Source: Duganella alba
GTDB taxonomy: Bacteria; Pseudomonadota; Gammaproteobacteria; Burkholderiales; Burkholderiaceae_D
Assembly (NCBI RefSeq): GCF_009674495.1
Contig: NZ_WKJN01000035.1
Coordinates: 1-58,399, forward strand
Direction of reading: 5' to 3'
DNA length: 58,399 nucleotides
In this document: positions 1 through 8,466 of the stretch, piece after piece
Layout: the number at the start of each line of letters is the position of its first letter
How positions within the stretch are numbered: position 1 is the first letter of the stretch
Made by a program: the position numbers and the translations under genes
The notes under the pieces: generated by a model
The model's input: the letters and a program-made list of their open reading frames with translations, nothing else
What the model was told of the DNA's origin: nothing
Database searches by the model: none

Positions 1-2270
1 GCCGACGCGGCGGGCGGCGCGAGGTCGGCTTCGCCGCCGTCCTGCACGCGCGCTGCGGCAGCGGTCAGGGCGTCGGCGTTGCGCGCGGAGACGCCGCTGG
101 CGACCAGCTCGGCCACCCACGCGCCCATCTCCTGCGCTGCGCCGTTCAGCAGTTCAAACAAGGCATCCGTGGCCGGCCGCTGCTCCGCCAGCCACACGTT
201 CATCACCTTCTCCAGCGCATACGCGGCATCGGCAAACTGATTCAGGCCCACCATCCGCCCGCTGCCCTTCAAGGTATGGAAGGACCGCCGCAGCATGGTC
301 AGATTCTCTTCGCTGCCCGCCTCCGCGCGCGGCCTGGCCAGCGTCGCATCCACGAACACCAGCACCTCCTGCGCCTCGGAGATAAAGATCTCCAGCAGCT
401 CGGCCTCCACCGCCGCATCGCTGGCGGCAGGCGGCGGCGCTTCCGTCGGCATTGCGGTCGGCGCCGGCGCAGGCACCTGCTCGTCCAGCACCGGAATCGA
501 CTCCGAACCAGCCATCTTCTTGAACGGCACCGATCGGAAACTGCCCTGTTCAGCGTCAAACGCAAACCGCTCTCGCGCACCGGTCGCATTCTGCGCCAGC
601 ATATCGACAAAGAATCCCAGCGCGCCCACATTCTGCGCAATATCATCCAGCGCCTTCGGCTCCGCCGACGGATCGCCCTCACCGCGCGCCAGCGCCAGCA
701 CGGCCGCCTTCACATGCTGCGCAGCCTGCATCGCATCATCCTGATCCAGCACCGACAAGGCGCCCTGCAACTGATGCAGTACCGGGTCCAGCTCCAGCAG
801 CGACGGCCGTTTCGCCGGTTCAGCGTAGTAGTCGTCCAGCACCTTCTCCACCTGGCGCAGACCGCTCTTCATCTCCATCGCCAGGGCGACCACGGTGTCG
901 TCCTGCTGCATCTGATGCGTCAAGCCTTTTTGCCACTGCGCCGGCTCGGGCGGCGTGGCGCCGGAGACCAGCGCCAGCAGGCGCGCGCCGATGGTATCGG
1001 CATGCGCGGCAAAATCATCCGGCAGATGACGGATATGCTGCAAGCCATGTTCGGCAAACAGCAAGGCGGTGGCCATCTCCAGGGCCAGCTCTTCACTGCG
1101 GCCGGCGGATTGCGCCTTGCGCGCAACGTCCGCCAGTTGACGCAGCAAGGCGCTCAACGCCGGCAGGTTCAGTTTTTCGCATTCGGCCGCCGCGTCGGAC
1201 AACGCCACATCAAAAGCGGCATCCAGATCGGGATCGATTTCCGCGTTGGCGAGACGGTCCCAGTTCGATTTGGCCTGCGCGATGCCGGCCTTGGCGCGCT
1301 CCAGCGCCTCGACATCGATCTGGCCGTAGCGGCGCGTTTCGTAATCCGCTGGCGCCAGGCCATCCAGCGCATAGGCGCCGCGCAGCTGCCGCACCACGCT
1401 GGCGGCCGAATCGGCGCCGGCGGTGGCGATGAAGAATAGCGCGTCGCGCAGCATCGCTTCCGGCTGCGCCGCCGTCCCCTGGCTCAACCGGCGGATCTGT
1501 AGATTGATCATGCCGAACAGCTGCTTGACGTACAGGCTGGCCGTGAGCTGGCCGCCGGCCACCAGCTCGGCGAAGCCCTGCATCGCCAGCCAGAAAGCGC
1601 GCGCCTGGCCGTCCTGCTGCGCATCGGCCACCAGTTCGACGGCGTTCAGCAAAGCGGCGGCGTGTTCCTGCTGCTGCGGCAGATCGGTGCTTCTCAGATA
1701 TGGCAGCAGCGCGCGCTCGAAGCGCTGGCGGTAGGCGGCGTAATCCGGCGCGGCATCGGCAGCGTCACCAGTCGCGGCGGCGGCAAGCGGCAAGTTGACC
1801 GGTTGCGACAAATCAGGGAAGAACAAATCAGCCGGATGGATGCGCTCCGCCCCCATCATCTCCTGCACCGCGCGATAATACGGGAACAACCTGGCCGGCT
1901 GCGACGGCGCGCCTTCCAGCAGCTCCTCCAGATACTCCACCAGCGCCTGATATAGCTGCGCCACCGCCTGCACGTTATCGGTGCTGCATTTCAGCGTGCC
2001 GGCCTTGAAGCGGTCCAGCGCCGCCTCGGCCACCTCGGTCATCAGGCTCACGCCATCCAGATCCACCATCTGCAAGGCGCCGTGCGCCTGGTGCAGGTGC
2101 GACTTCGCGTGCTGCAATTGCGTGGCCTGATCTTCCGGTTCCCGGCCGCCCGCTTCAAACAGGGCGGTGCGCGAACGCGCCAGCGACTCGCGAATTTCCA
2201 CCATCACCCACGACAGGGGGCCGGTATCCAATTGCGGTTGCGGGGGAAGCGAAAGATCGGTGTTGGTCAT
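1..2270 (-). CDS. chpA: ChpA/PilL-type chemotaxis histidine kinase, N-terminal part (cut by window edge)
   Basis: This is the hybrid CheA-like kinase of the Pil-Chp pathway, which passes surface and chemical signals to type IV pilus motors. The minus-strand frame opens with ATG at 2270 (MTNTDLSLPP) and stays open to base 1, about 756 codons, so kinase and receiver domains would lie outside the window. Several Hpt-like modules are visible: an N-terminal one with HLHQAHGAL (His about residue 60), a degenerate one around LHQLQGALSVL, and a canonical one with FHTLKGSGRMVGL (His about residue 665). Multiple Hpt modules before the catalytic core are typical of ChpA/PilL. It starts 18 bases after pilJ, in the same operon as pilG, pilH and pilI. 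Function is by family; the catalytic core is not seen here. Confidence 0.9.
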   Translation of the reverse strand, partial: MTNTDLSLPPQPQLDTGPLSWVMVEIRESLARSRTALFEAGGREPEDQATQLQHAKSHLHQAHGALQMVDLDGVSLMTEVAEAALDRFKAGTLKCSTDNVQAVAQLYQALVEYLEELLEGAPSQPARLFPYYRAVQEMMGAERIHPADLFFPDLSQPVNLPLAAAATGDAADAAPDYAAYRQRFERALLPYLRSTDLPQQQEHAAALLNAVELVADAQQDGQARAFWLAMQGFAELVAGGQLTASLYVKQLFGMINLQIRRLSQGTAAQPEAMLRDALFFIATAGADSAASVVRQLRGAYALDGLAPADYETRRYGQIDVEALERAKAGIAQAKSNWDRLANAEIDPDLDAAFDVALSDAAAECEKLNLPALSALLRQLADVARKAQSAGRSEELALEMATALLFAEHGLQHIRHLPDDFAAHADTIGARLLALVSGATPPEPAQWQKGLTHQMQQDDTVVALAMEMKSGLRQVEKVLDDYYAEPAKRPSLLELDPVLHQLQGALSVLDQDDAMQAAQHVKAAVLALARGEGDPSAEPKALDDIAQNVGALGFFVDMLAQNATGARERFAFDAEQGSFRSVPFKKMAGSESIPVLDEQVPAPAPTAMPTEAPPPAASDAAVEAELLEIFISEAQEVLVFVDATLARPRAEAGSEENLTMLRRSFHTLKGSGRMVGLNQFADAAYALEKVMNVWLAEQRPATDALFELLNGAAQEMGAWVAELVASGVSARNADALTAAAARVQDGGEADLAPPAAS

Positions 2271-2288
2271 GCTTGTCTCGGCCTTTGA

Positions 2289-4598
2289 TTAAGCGATCCG
2301 GAAGCGCGCCACGGAGTTCTTCAACTCCTGCGCCAGCACGGATAACTTGTGAATCGATTGCGCGGTTTGCTGCGTGCCGTCCTGGGTCTGCTGCGTCACC
2401 GTCAAAATATGCTGAATGTTCTGCGCCACGCCGGACGCCGACGTGGCCTGCTGCCCGGTCGCCTGCGAAATCCCGGAGATCAGCTCCGCCAGGCGGTTGG
2501 ATACCTGCGAAATATCGTGCAGCGCCGCGCCGGCCGCGTCGGACAGGCGCGCGCCCTCGACCACGCCCTGCGTCGATTTCTCCATCGCCGCCACCGCATC
2601 GTGGGTATCGGTCTGAATCGTCCGCACCAGCGCGCCGATCTGCTTGGCCGCTTCGGCCGAACGTTCCGCCAGCCGCTGCACCTCCTCCGCCACCACCGAG
2701 AAGCCGCGTCCGGCCTCGCCGGCCGATGCGGCCTGGATCGCCGCGTTCAGCGCCAGCACATTGGTCTGCTCGGTGATGTCGGAAATCAGCTCGGTGATTT
2801 CGCCGATCTCCTGCGACGACTCGCCCAGCCGCTTGATGCGCTTGGACGTGTCCTGAATCTGTTCGCGGATCTCGTGCATGCCCTTGATGGCGTTTTCCAC
2901 CGCCGTCGACCCCTGCTGCGCCGCCACCACCGACTGGCGCGCCACGTCGGCCGATTCGCTGGCCGAACGCGACACGTCGGTAATCTCGTTGGCCATCTTC
3001 ACCACCGTGGACGACGCATCCTGGATCTCGCGCGACTGCTGCTGCGATGCCGACAGCAGGTCGCTGGAAATGCTCTGCGCGTGCGTGGACGCCCTGGTCA
3101 CCTGCTCCGCCGTCGCCGTCACCCGGCCCACCAGGCCGCGCAGCTCTTCCACCGTGTAGTTGACCGAGTCGGCGATGGCGCCGGTGATGTCCTCGGACAC
3201 CGTGGCCTGCACCGTCAAGTCGCCGTCCGCCACTTCCTGCAGTTCGTTCATCAGGCGCAGAATCGCCGCCTGATTCTGGTCGTTGGTGGCCTTGGCTTCC
3301 TCTTCCTTTTGCTGCGATTGCTGACGCATGGCTTCCGCTTCCTGGCGGCGGCGCTCGGCGCCGCGCGTGCGGTTGTGGGAATCCATCAGCAGCACGCGGC
3401 CGATGGCCGCCGCGCTCACCAGCGTCAGCATGCCGCCGGCTACCATCAGCCAGAAGGTGATGCCCAGCGAATCCTGGCTCTCGCGGTAGGTCTGCTGCAG
3501 CACCGTCAGGCGCTGGCGCAGCGCTTCGTTGTCGTTGAAGATCAGCTGCTCGGCGGCGCGCGCGGCGCTGAATTTATCCAGCTTGCTCAATACCGCCGCC
3601 ACCAGCTTCTGGTACTCCTCGAAATCGGTCTGCAAGGCGGTGAACTTGGCGCGCAGGTCCGGCTCGCGCACGGCGGCCAGGCCGAATGGCACGCTGCCGT
3701 TGAGGAAGCCGTCGATGGTGTTGCGGAACACCGTGGTGTCGCGTCCCAGCTGGAACGCGGTCTCCGAGCTGATGCCGCCGGCGGTGAGGAATTCGCCGGC
3801 GCTGCGGCTCATGCGCTGGGTCAGCATGGTCAGCTTGCCGAGCGCCGCGATCTCGCGCGCCGAGCCGCCGCGCTGCACCTTGACGGCGATGATGTCCTCG
3901 GTGCGCGCCAGCAGGTCGGGCGACATGTCGTTCAGCTTTTGCAGGGTTTTATCCATGCCGCTCAGGTCCGCCTTCAGCAGCAGGATGGTGCCGGCGGCGA
4001 GGTCGGTCGCGGTCCACTGCTTGCGCGCGGCCGCCACCACGGTGGCGATGTCGGAGCGCGGCTCGCCGATCGAACGGCCCTGGTAGGTGCCGCCGCGCGT
4101 CATCAGGTTGATATCGCTGGTGAGTTCCTTGCGGCTTTCCTCCAGCTGGCGGAAGCCTTCGGCGCTGCCCTGCACCGCGTTGGGCGCGGCCTTGCCGATG
4201 CGCTGCGAGTGCATCAGCGCATCGCTGGCGACCTGGGTCTGGGCCGAGCGGTTGGCACTGTGGATGGTATTCAGCGCAACAAACACCGCGCTCAGTGCCA
4301 GGCAGACCGCCAGCGCGGTCGACAGCAGGCTCAGTTGGCGCTGCGCCGGCAGGTGGCCGATCAGCGGCAGCTTGAAGCCTGGGCCTGTTTCGACGGGTGC
4401 GGCGGCGCTGCGGCGGCGGCCCAGCGCATCGCGCAGGCGCAGCGGTGCGTCGCCATCATCCGGCGCTGGTGCAGCGGCGGCCGGCGCCGGCCTGGCGGCC
4501 GTGTGCAGAAACTGCGAATCGCCGAACTCCGAATTCGCGCTTGCGTCTTGAGCGGCATTCCGGCTGCCGCGCGAGAAAATCCCCATCTTGAAAGCCAT
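2289..4598 (-). CDS. pilJ: PilJ, methyl-accepting chemotaxis protein of the type IV pilus system
   Basis: A 769-residue inner-membrane chemoreceptor that feeds the ChpA kinase. The N-terminus is a cytoplasmic low-complexity stretch, then TM1 at about residues 88-110, a helical periplasmic region (about 115-375) of the PilJ sensor type, TM2 at about 380-405, a HAMP-like linker with a coiled coil (about 405-500), and the cytoplasmic signalling domain. The hairpin tip is visible around 600-645 (QTNVLALNAAIQAASAGEAG). The start at 4598 is preceded by GGAGAGG, a good ribosome binding site. It lies between pilI and chpA with short gaps, the standard pilGHIJ-chpA order. The pilus assignment rests on the operon as well as the sequence. 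Confidence 0.95.
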   Translation of the reverse strand: MAFKMGIFSRGSRNAAQDASANSEFGDSQFLHTAARPAPAAAAPAPDDGDAPLRLRDALGRRRSAAAPVETGPGFKLPLIGHLPAQRQLSLLSTALAVCLALSAVFVALNTIHSANRSAQTQVASDALMHSQRIGKAAPNAVQGSAEGFRQLEESRKELTSDINLMTRGGTYQGRSIGEPRSDIATVVAAARKQWTATDLAAGTILLLKADLSGMDKTLQKLNDMSPDLLARTEDIIAVKVQRGGSAREIAALGKLTMLTQRMSRSAGEFLTAGGISSETAFQLGRDTTVFRNTIDGFLNGSVPFGLAAVREPDLRAKFTALQTDFEEYQKLVAAVLSKLDKFSAARAAEQLIFNDNEALRQRLTVLQQTYRESQDSLGITFWLMVAGGMLTLVSAAAIGRVLLMDSHNRTRGAERRRQEAEAMRQQSQQKEEEAKATNDQNQAAILRLMNELQEVADGDLTVQATVSEDITGAIADSVNYTVEELRGLVGRVTATAEQVTRASTHAQSISSDLLSASQQQSREIQDASSTVVKMANEITDVSRSASESADVARQSVVAAQQGSTAVENAIKGMHEIREQIQDTSKRIKRLGESSQEIGEITELISDITEQTNVLALNAAIQAASAGEAGRGFSVVAEEVQRLAERSAEAAKQIGALVRTIQTDTHDAVAAMEKSTQGVVEGARLSDAAGAALHDISQVSNRLAELISGISQATGQQATSASGVAQNIQHILTVTQQTQDGTQQTAQSIHKLSVLAQELKNSVARFRIA

Positions 4599-4616
4599 TA
4601 CACCCTCTCCGGATTA

Positions 4617-5165
4617 TCAGTATTTGCCGACCAGTCCTACATGCGAAAAACGGGATTCCAGCACCAGCTGCGCCAGATCGATGCGACGCCACGCCTGTCC
4701 ATCGGCGTCGCTGAACTGCTGCCGGCACCAGGCCGGCGCGCCGTCGTCGGCCGGCGCTTGCTGCATCTCGGCCAGCTTACGCAGGCCCAGCACGCGCTCG
4801 ACCTGCAAGGCGCAGTTGAAGCCCAGCGCCGGCGCGAAGGTGATCAGGCGGCGCTCGGCCGGCGCGCTGTCGCCGGCGCCCTGCCCCAGGTAGCGCGCCA
4901 GGTCGATCACGCCGGTCAGGTGGCCGCGGATATTGGTCAGGCCCAGATACCAGTCCTGCGTCAGCGGCACCGGCGTGGCCGGCTGCAGCGGCACGATCTC
5001 GCTGATCTGGGTCAGGTCCAGCAGGCACGGATGGCCGCCCAGCAGCACGCCCAGCTCACGCCCGCCCACCGCCGCGCCGCTCCTGGCGGCCTGCATGCGT
5101 TCCAACAGCTGCACCTGGTACTGGCGCAGGCGGCTGCGGCGTTCGGCGGGAGCCTGGCTGTCCAT
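4617..5165 (-). CDS. pilI: PilI, CheW-like adaptor
   Basis: A 182-residue CheW-domain protein expected to couple PilJ to ChpA in the cytoplasm. The CheW fold is recognisable by the strand pattern around LGGHPCLLDLTQISEIV and the segment WYLGLTNIRGHLTGVIDLARYLG, the typical interaction surface. It follows pilH after 2 bases and precedes pilJ by 18, so the genes are almost certainly co-transcribed. Length suits PilI, which carries a short N-terminal helix before the CheW core. No unusual feature seen. Confidence 0.92.
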   Translation of the reverse strand: MDSQAPAERRSRLRQYQVQLLERMQAARSGAAVGGRELGVLLGGHPCLLDLTQISEIVPLQPATPVPLTQDWYLGLTNIRGHLTGVIDLARYLGQGAGDSAPAERRLITFAPALGFNCALQVERVLGLRKLAEMQQAPADDGAPAWCRQQFSDADGQAWRRIDLAQLVLESRFSHVGLVGKY

Positions 5166-5167
5166 CG

Positions 5168-5533
5168 TCAGTTCAGCGCCGCGATTTTGCCCAGCAGTTC
5201 GGCCGGATCGACCGGTTTGACCAGGTAGTCGCGCGCGCCCTGGCGCAGCGCCCAGATGCGGTCCGTCTCCTGGCTTTTGCTGGAGCAGATGATGATCGGC
5301 ACATCCTTCAGCTCCGGATCGCGGGCGATCGAGCGCGTGACCTGGAAGCCGTTCGCGCCCGGCATCACCACGTCCATCAGGATCAGCTCCGGTTTCTCGG
5401 CCTTGATCTTCAACAGCGCTTCCTCGCCGCTTTCGGCGACACTGACCGTGTAGCCGCTGCGGGACAGGATGTCGCTCAGGTAGTAGCGCTCAGTGGGCGA
5501 ATCGTCGACGATCAGAATTCTTTGTATGGCCAT
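5168..5533 (-). CDS. pilH: PilH, single-domain response regulator
   Basis: A 121-residue receiver-only protein. The acidic pocket is DD at residues 10-11, the phosphoacceptor is Asp54 (LILMDVVMPGANGF), and the conserved lysine lies in YLVKPVDP. In the Pil-Chp system PilH acts as a second receiver besides PilG and modulates pilus retraction or phosphate flow (family knowledge). It begins 19 bases after the pilG stop. The order pilG-pilH-pilI separates the two receivers as PilG and PilH; on its own this protein could be any CheY-like receiver. Confidence 0.92.
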   Translation of the reverse strand: MAIQRILIVDDSPTERYYLSDILSRSGYTVSVAESGEEALLKIKAEKPELILMDVVMPGANGFQVTRSIARDPELKDVPIIICSSKSQETDRIWALRQGARDYLVKPVDPAELLGKIAALN

Positions 5534-5552
5534 ATTTCCCCCTGCGGCTTTC

Positions 5553-5945
5553 TTATTCTGGTGTGACAGCGCCGCCGGTGTGCTCGCGCACCGCCGCCAG
5601 CAGGCTGTCCTTGGTAAATGGTTTGGTCAGATAGGCCACCGCACCGACCATGGCGCCGCGCGCACGATCGAACAGGCCGTCCTTGGAGGACAGCATCAGC
5701 ACCGGCGTGGCGTGGAATTTTGCGCTTTTTTTAATCAGCGCGCAGGTCTGGTAGCCGTCCAGGCGCGGCATCAGGATGTCGCAAAACACCAGCGCCGGGT
5801 GGTGATCGTTGATCTTGGCCAGGGCGTCGAAGCCGTCTTCGGCCAGCACCACCTGGTAGCCGGCCTGGCTCAGGAAGATCTCGGCGGAGCGACGTATCGT
5901 GCTGCTGTCGTCGATCACCATGATTTTCAGGGGCGTAGAGGTCAT
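5553..5945 (-). CDS. pilG: PilG, single-domain response regulator
   Basis: A 130-residue CheY-like receiver and first gene of the pil-chp operon. The start is taken at ATG 5945 (MTSTPLKIMVIDDSS); a longer frame to 5996 adds 17 residues with no receiver homology. DD at 12-13, phospho-Asp56 (LVFCDILMPRLDGYQ) and the lysine in YLTKPFTKD are all present. By family, PilG promotes pilus extension downstream of ChpA. The 79-base gap to the rubredoxin stop should hold the operon promoter unless there is read-through from the rubredoxin gene. Confidence 0.93.
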   Translation of the reverse strand: MTSTPLKIMVIDDSSTIRRSAEIFLSQAGYQVVLAEDGFDALAKINDHHPALVFCDILMPRLDGYQTCALIKKSAKFHATPVLMLSSKDGLFDRARGAMVGAVAYLTKPFTKDSLLAAVREHTGGAVTPE

Positions 5946-6024
5946 AATGGTTAACCCGGGAATGAGGCTACACCATAGCACAAGCGACCGCGCCACTGGC
6001 GCGGCGGTTCCCGGCGGTGCACAC

Positions 6025-6216
6025 TCAGATGGCTACCATCTCGAAATCGTCCTTGCGGGCGCCGCATTCCGGGCAGCTCCAGTTCATCGGGACGTCGGCC
6101 CAGCGGGTGCCCGGCGCGATGCCTTCGTCCGGCAGGCCGGCTGCTTCATCGTAGATCCAGCCGCAGATCAGGCACATCCAGGTCTGGAACTCCTGCGTTG
6201 TTTCGTTGCTACTCAC
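6025..6216 (-). CDS. Rubredoxin
   Basis: A 63-residue one-iron electron carrier. The four iron ligands are Cys15 and Cys18 (MCLICGWIYD) and Cys48 and Cys51 (SCPECGARK), and the intervening aromatic residues (Trp13, Tyr22, Trp39, Trp46) match the family core. It lies upstream of pilG on the same strand and divergent to thiD. Redox partners are not encoded nearby, so its role (for instance alkane hydroxylase or oxidative stress electron transfer) cannot be said. Length is typical of a single-domain rubredoxin. Confidence 0.96.
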   Translation of the reverse strand: MSSNETTQEFQTWMCLICGWIYDEAAGLPDEGIAPGTRWADVPMNWSCPECGARKDDFEMVAI

Positions 6217-6272
6217 GTTTTGCCACCCTCAATCAAGTAAAATGCCGAATTAGGTATCTTAATCTACCCGCC
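6217..6272. promoter_or_regulatory. Divergent rubredoxin/thiD promoter region
   Basis: This 56-base gap separates the divergent rubredoxin and thiD starts and is AT-richer than its surroundings. A TAAAAT at about 6238-6243 on the plus strand could be a -10 box for thiD. No TPP-riboswitch-like structure would fit in so short a leader. Motif assignment is by eye only. Confidence 0.4.
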
Positions 6273-7127
6273 GTGCAAAACCAAACTTCTCCTCTCATAT
6301 TAAGCTTTGGCGCCGCCGATCCGGCCGGCGCCTGCGGTGTCCAGGCCGACCTGGCGGTATTTTCGGCGCTGTCGTGCACCGGGCTGGCGGTGACCACCGC
6401 GTTGCTGATCGGCGACAGTGCCCGCGTCGAAGACAGCCAGGACATCGATCCCGACTGGGTCGCCGACCAGGCCCGCGTGCTCCTGGAAGACATGACCATG
6501 GCCGCCTTCAAGGTCGGCGCCATCACCAACCTGGAACAGGTGGCGGCGATCGCCGAGATCCTGTCCGACTACCCGGACGCGCCGCTGATCCTCGACCCAT
6601 TCAGTTCACGCCTGCCGGCGCCCTCGGACGACGACGCCGAGGAACTGCTGACCGCCATCCGCCAGTTGCTGGTGCCACAGGCCACGCTGCTGATGCTGTC
6701 GCAGGTGGAGCTGGGCCGCATGGCCGAAACCTGGCGCGAGAGCGGCGATGGCGACGACACGCTGGAATCGGACGTCGAGCACCTGCTGGCCCTGGGCTGC
6801 GAATTCGTGCTGGTGACCGGCACGCCGGCCAACGGCGCGCCGGGCGAGACGGCCTCCCCCAACACCCTGGCCAACACCCTGTTCGGCGCCGATGGCGTCA
6901 TCAGCCACGACGCCTGGCAGCACCTGACCGGTCCCTTCATCGGCGCCGGCGGCACGCTGTCGGCGGCCATCGCCTCCTTCATGGCGCGCGGCGCCGACGT
7001 CCCAGAAGCATCGGCGGCCGCACAGGAGTACACTGTTGGCGCGCTGGCGCATGCGCAGCGCTACGGGATGGGGAAATTTGTGCCCAACCGCTTTTTCCAC
7101 TTGCAGTCTGCAGAGGACATGCAATAG
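6273..7127 (+). CDS. thiD: ThiD-family hydroxymethylpyrimidine (phosphate) kinase, divergent
   Basis: A 284-residue ribokinase-fold protein of the phosphomethylpyrimidine kinase family (thiamine pathway). GTG at 6273 is chosen because the recognisable fold starts at once (SPLILSFGAADPAGACGVQADL); an upstream TTG-started frame overlaps the divergent rubredoxin. The N-terminal substrate motif is altered from the usual GSDPSGGAGIQAD, and the C-terminal anion-hole motif reads GAGGTLSAAIA where ThiD usually has GTGCTLS, so the conserved cysteine is replaced by Gly. It precedes hemL by 24 bases, a common beta-proteobacterial pairing. The changes raise doubt about normal catalytic activity; it may be a paralogue with another role. 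Confidence 0.8.
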   Translation: MQNQTSPLILSFGAADPAGACGVQADLAVFSALSCTGLAVTTALLIGDSARVEDSQDIDPDWVADQARVLLEDMTMAAFKVGAITNLEQVAAIAEILSDYPDAPLILDPFSSRLPAPSDDDAEELLTAIRQLLVPQATLLMLSQVELGRMAETWRESGDGDDTLESDVEHLLALGCEFVLVTGTPANGAPGETASPNTLANTLFGADGVISHDAWQHLTGPFIGAGGTLSAAIASFMARGADVPEASAAAQEYTVGALAHAQRYGMGKFVPNRFFHLQSAEDMQ

Positions 7128-7151
7128 CAACCAGATAACGAAGATACCATC

Positions 7152-8438
7152 ATGACCACGACTTCCAAGAACGACCAGCTGTTTGAACGCGCCCAGAAAA
7201 CCACGCCAGGCGGCGTCAATTCGCCGGTGCGCGCCTTCCGTTCGGTGGGCGGCACGCCGCGCTTCATCACCCGCGCCGAAGGCCCGTACTTCTGGGATGC
7301 GGACGGCAAGCGCTACATCGACTACATCGGTTCCTGGGGCCCGGCGATCGTCGGCCACGCACATCCAACGGTGGTGAAGGCGGTGCAGGACGCGGCCACG
7401 CGCGGCCTGTCGTTCGGCGCGCCGACCGAAGGCGAAATCGAGATGGCGGAAGAAATCGTGCGCTTGGTGCCGTCGATCGAGCAGGTGCGCCTGGTGTCGT
7501 CGGGCACCGAGGCGACCATGAGCGCGCTGCGCCTGGCGCGCGGCGCCACCGGCCGCGACAAGATCGTCAAGTTCGAAGGCTGCTACCACGGCCACGCCGA
7601 TTCGCTGCTGGTGAAGGCGGGCAGCGGCCTGCTCACCTTCGGCAATCCGACCTCGGCCGGCGTGCCGGAAGACTTCGTCAAGCACACGCTGGTGCTGGAC
7701 TATAACAACGTGGCGCAGATCGAAGAGGCGTTCGCCAACTTCGGCAATGAAATCGCCTGCGTGATCGTCGAGCCGGTGGCCGGCAATATGAACCTGATCA
7801 AGGCCAACGAAGACTTCCTGAAAGCGCTGCGCGCACTGTGCACCAAGCACGGCGCGCTGCTGATCTTCGACGAAGTGATGTGCGGCTTCCGCGTGGCGCT
7901 GGGCGGCGCGCAGGAACTGTACGGCATCCAGCCGGACCTGACGGCGCTGGGCAAGGTGATCGGCGGCGGCCTGCCGGTGGCGGCCTTCGGCGGCAGCGCG
8001 GCGCTGATGAGCAAGATGTCGCCGGTGGGCGCGGTGTACCAGGCCGGCACGCTGTCGGGCAATCCGGTGGCGGTGGCGGCCGGCATGACCACGCTGAAGC
8101 TGATCCAGGAGCCGGGCTTCTACGCCAAACTGGGCGCGACCGCCAAGCGTCTGGCGGACGGCCTGACGGCCGCCGCCAGGGACGCCCACATCACCTTCTG
8201 CGCCGATTCGGTGGGCGGCATGTTCGGCCTGTACTTCAGCGTCACGCCGCCGAACAACTACGCCGAGATGATGGCCGGCGACCGCGAGCGCTTCAACGTG
8301 TTCTTCCACGCCATGCTGGACGAAGGCGTGTACTTCGCGCCGGCCGCGTTCGAAGCCGGCTTCGTGTCGGCGCAGCACACGGACGAAGTGATCGACGAAA
8401 CCATCGCCGCCGCCCGCCGCGTGTTCGCCAAGCTGTAA
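7152..8438 (+). CDS. hemL: Glutamate-1-semialdehyde 2,1-aminomutase
   Basis: A 428-residue PLP enzyme converting glutamate-1-semialdehyde to 5-aminolevulinate in the C5 tetrapyrrole route. The start MTTTSKNDQLFERAQKTTPG matches the family's N-terminal helix and GGVNSPVRAF. SSGTEATMSALRLAR binds the cofactor phosphate, DE at 240-241 contacts the pyridine ring, and Lys268 in ALGKVIGGGLP is the PLP lysine. Length is standard. It follows thiD closely and is followed by a T-rich stretch. Confidence 0.98.
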   Translation: MTTTSKNDQLFERAQKTTPGGVNSPVRAFRSVGGTPRFITRAEGPYFWDADGKRYIDYIGSWGPAIVGHAHPTVVKAVQDAATRGLSFGAPTEGEIEMAEEIVRLVPSIEQVRLVSSGTEATMSALRLARGATGRDKIVKFEGCYHGHADSLLVKAGSGLLTFGNPTSAGVPEDFVKHTLVLDYNNVAQIEEAFANFGNEIACVIVEPVAGNMNLIKANEDFLKALRALCTKHGALLIFDEVMCGFRVALGGAQELYGIQPDLTALGKVIGGGLPVAAFGGSAALMSKMSPVGAVYQAGTLSGNPVAVAAGMTTLKLIQEPGFYAKLGATAKRLADGLTAAARDAHITFCADSVGGMFGLYFSVTPPNNYAEMMAGDRERFNVFFHAMLDEGVYFAPAAFEAGFVSAQHTDEVIDETIAAARRVFAKL

Positions 8439-8441
8439 CCC

Positions 8442-8465
8442 AAAACCAAAACCGGGTTTTTTTTA
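8442..8465 (+). terminator. Weak terminator after hemL
   Basis: AAAACC and GGTTTT can pair around a short loop, followed by eight T residues, between the convergent hemL and ABC ATPase stops. The stem is only about 6 bp and A/T-rich, so this is a weak call. Confidence 0.4.
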
Positions 8466-8466
8466 T

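Noticed and set aside
2349..5228. A 959-codon open frame on the plus strand across the pil genes
   Set aside because: It lies antisense to pilJ, pilI and pilH, which have clear domains. The composition (Arg/His/Gln/Leu-rich) is that of a shadow frame produced by GC-rich codon bias. Similar long frames opposite hemL, the ABC genes, accB/accC, the RNase gene, nrdA, pilR, pilS and proS were rejected for the same reason.
6217..6272. TPP riboswitch before thiD
   Set aside because: The divergent gap has only 56 bases, too short, and no THI-box-like conserved segment is present.
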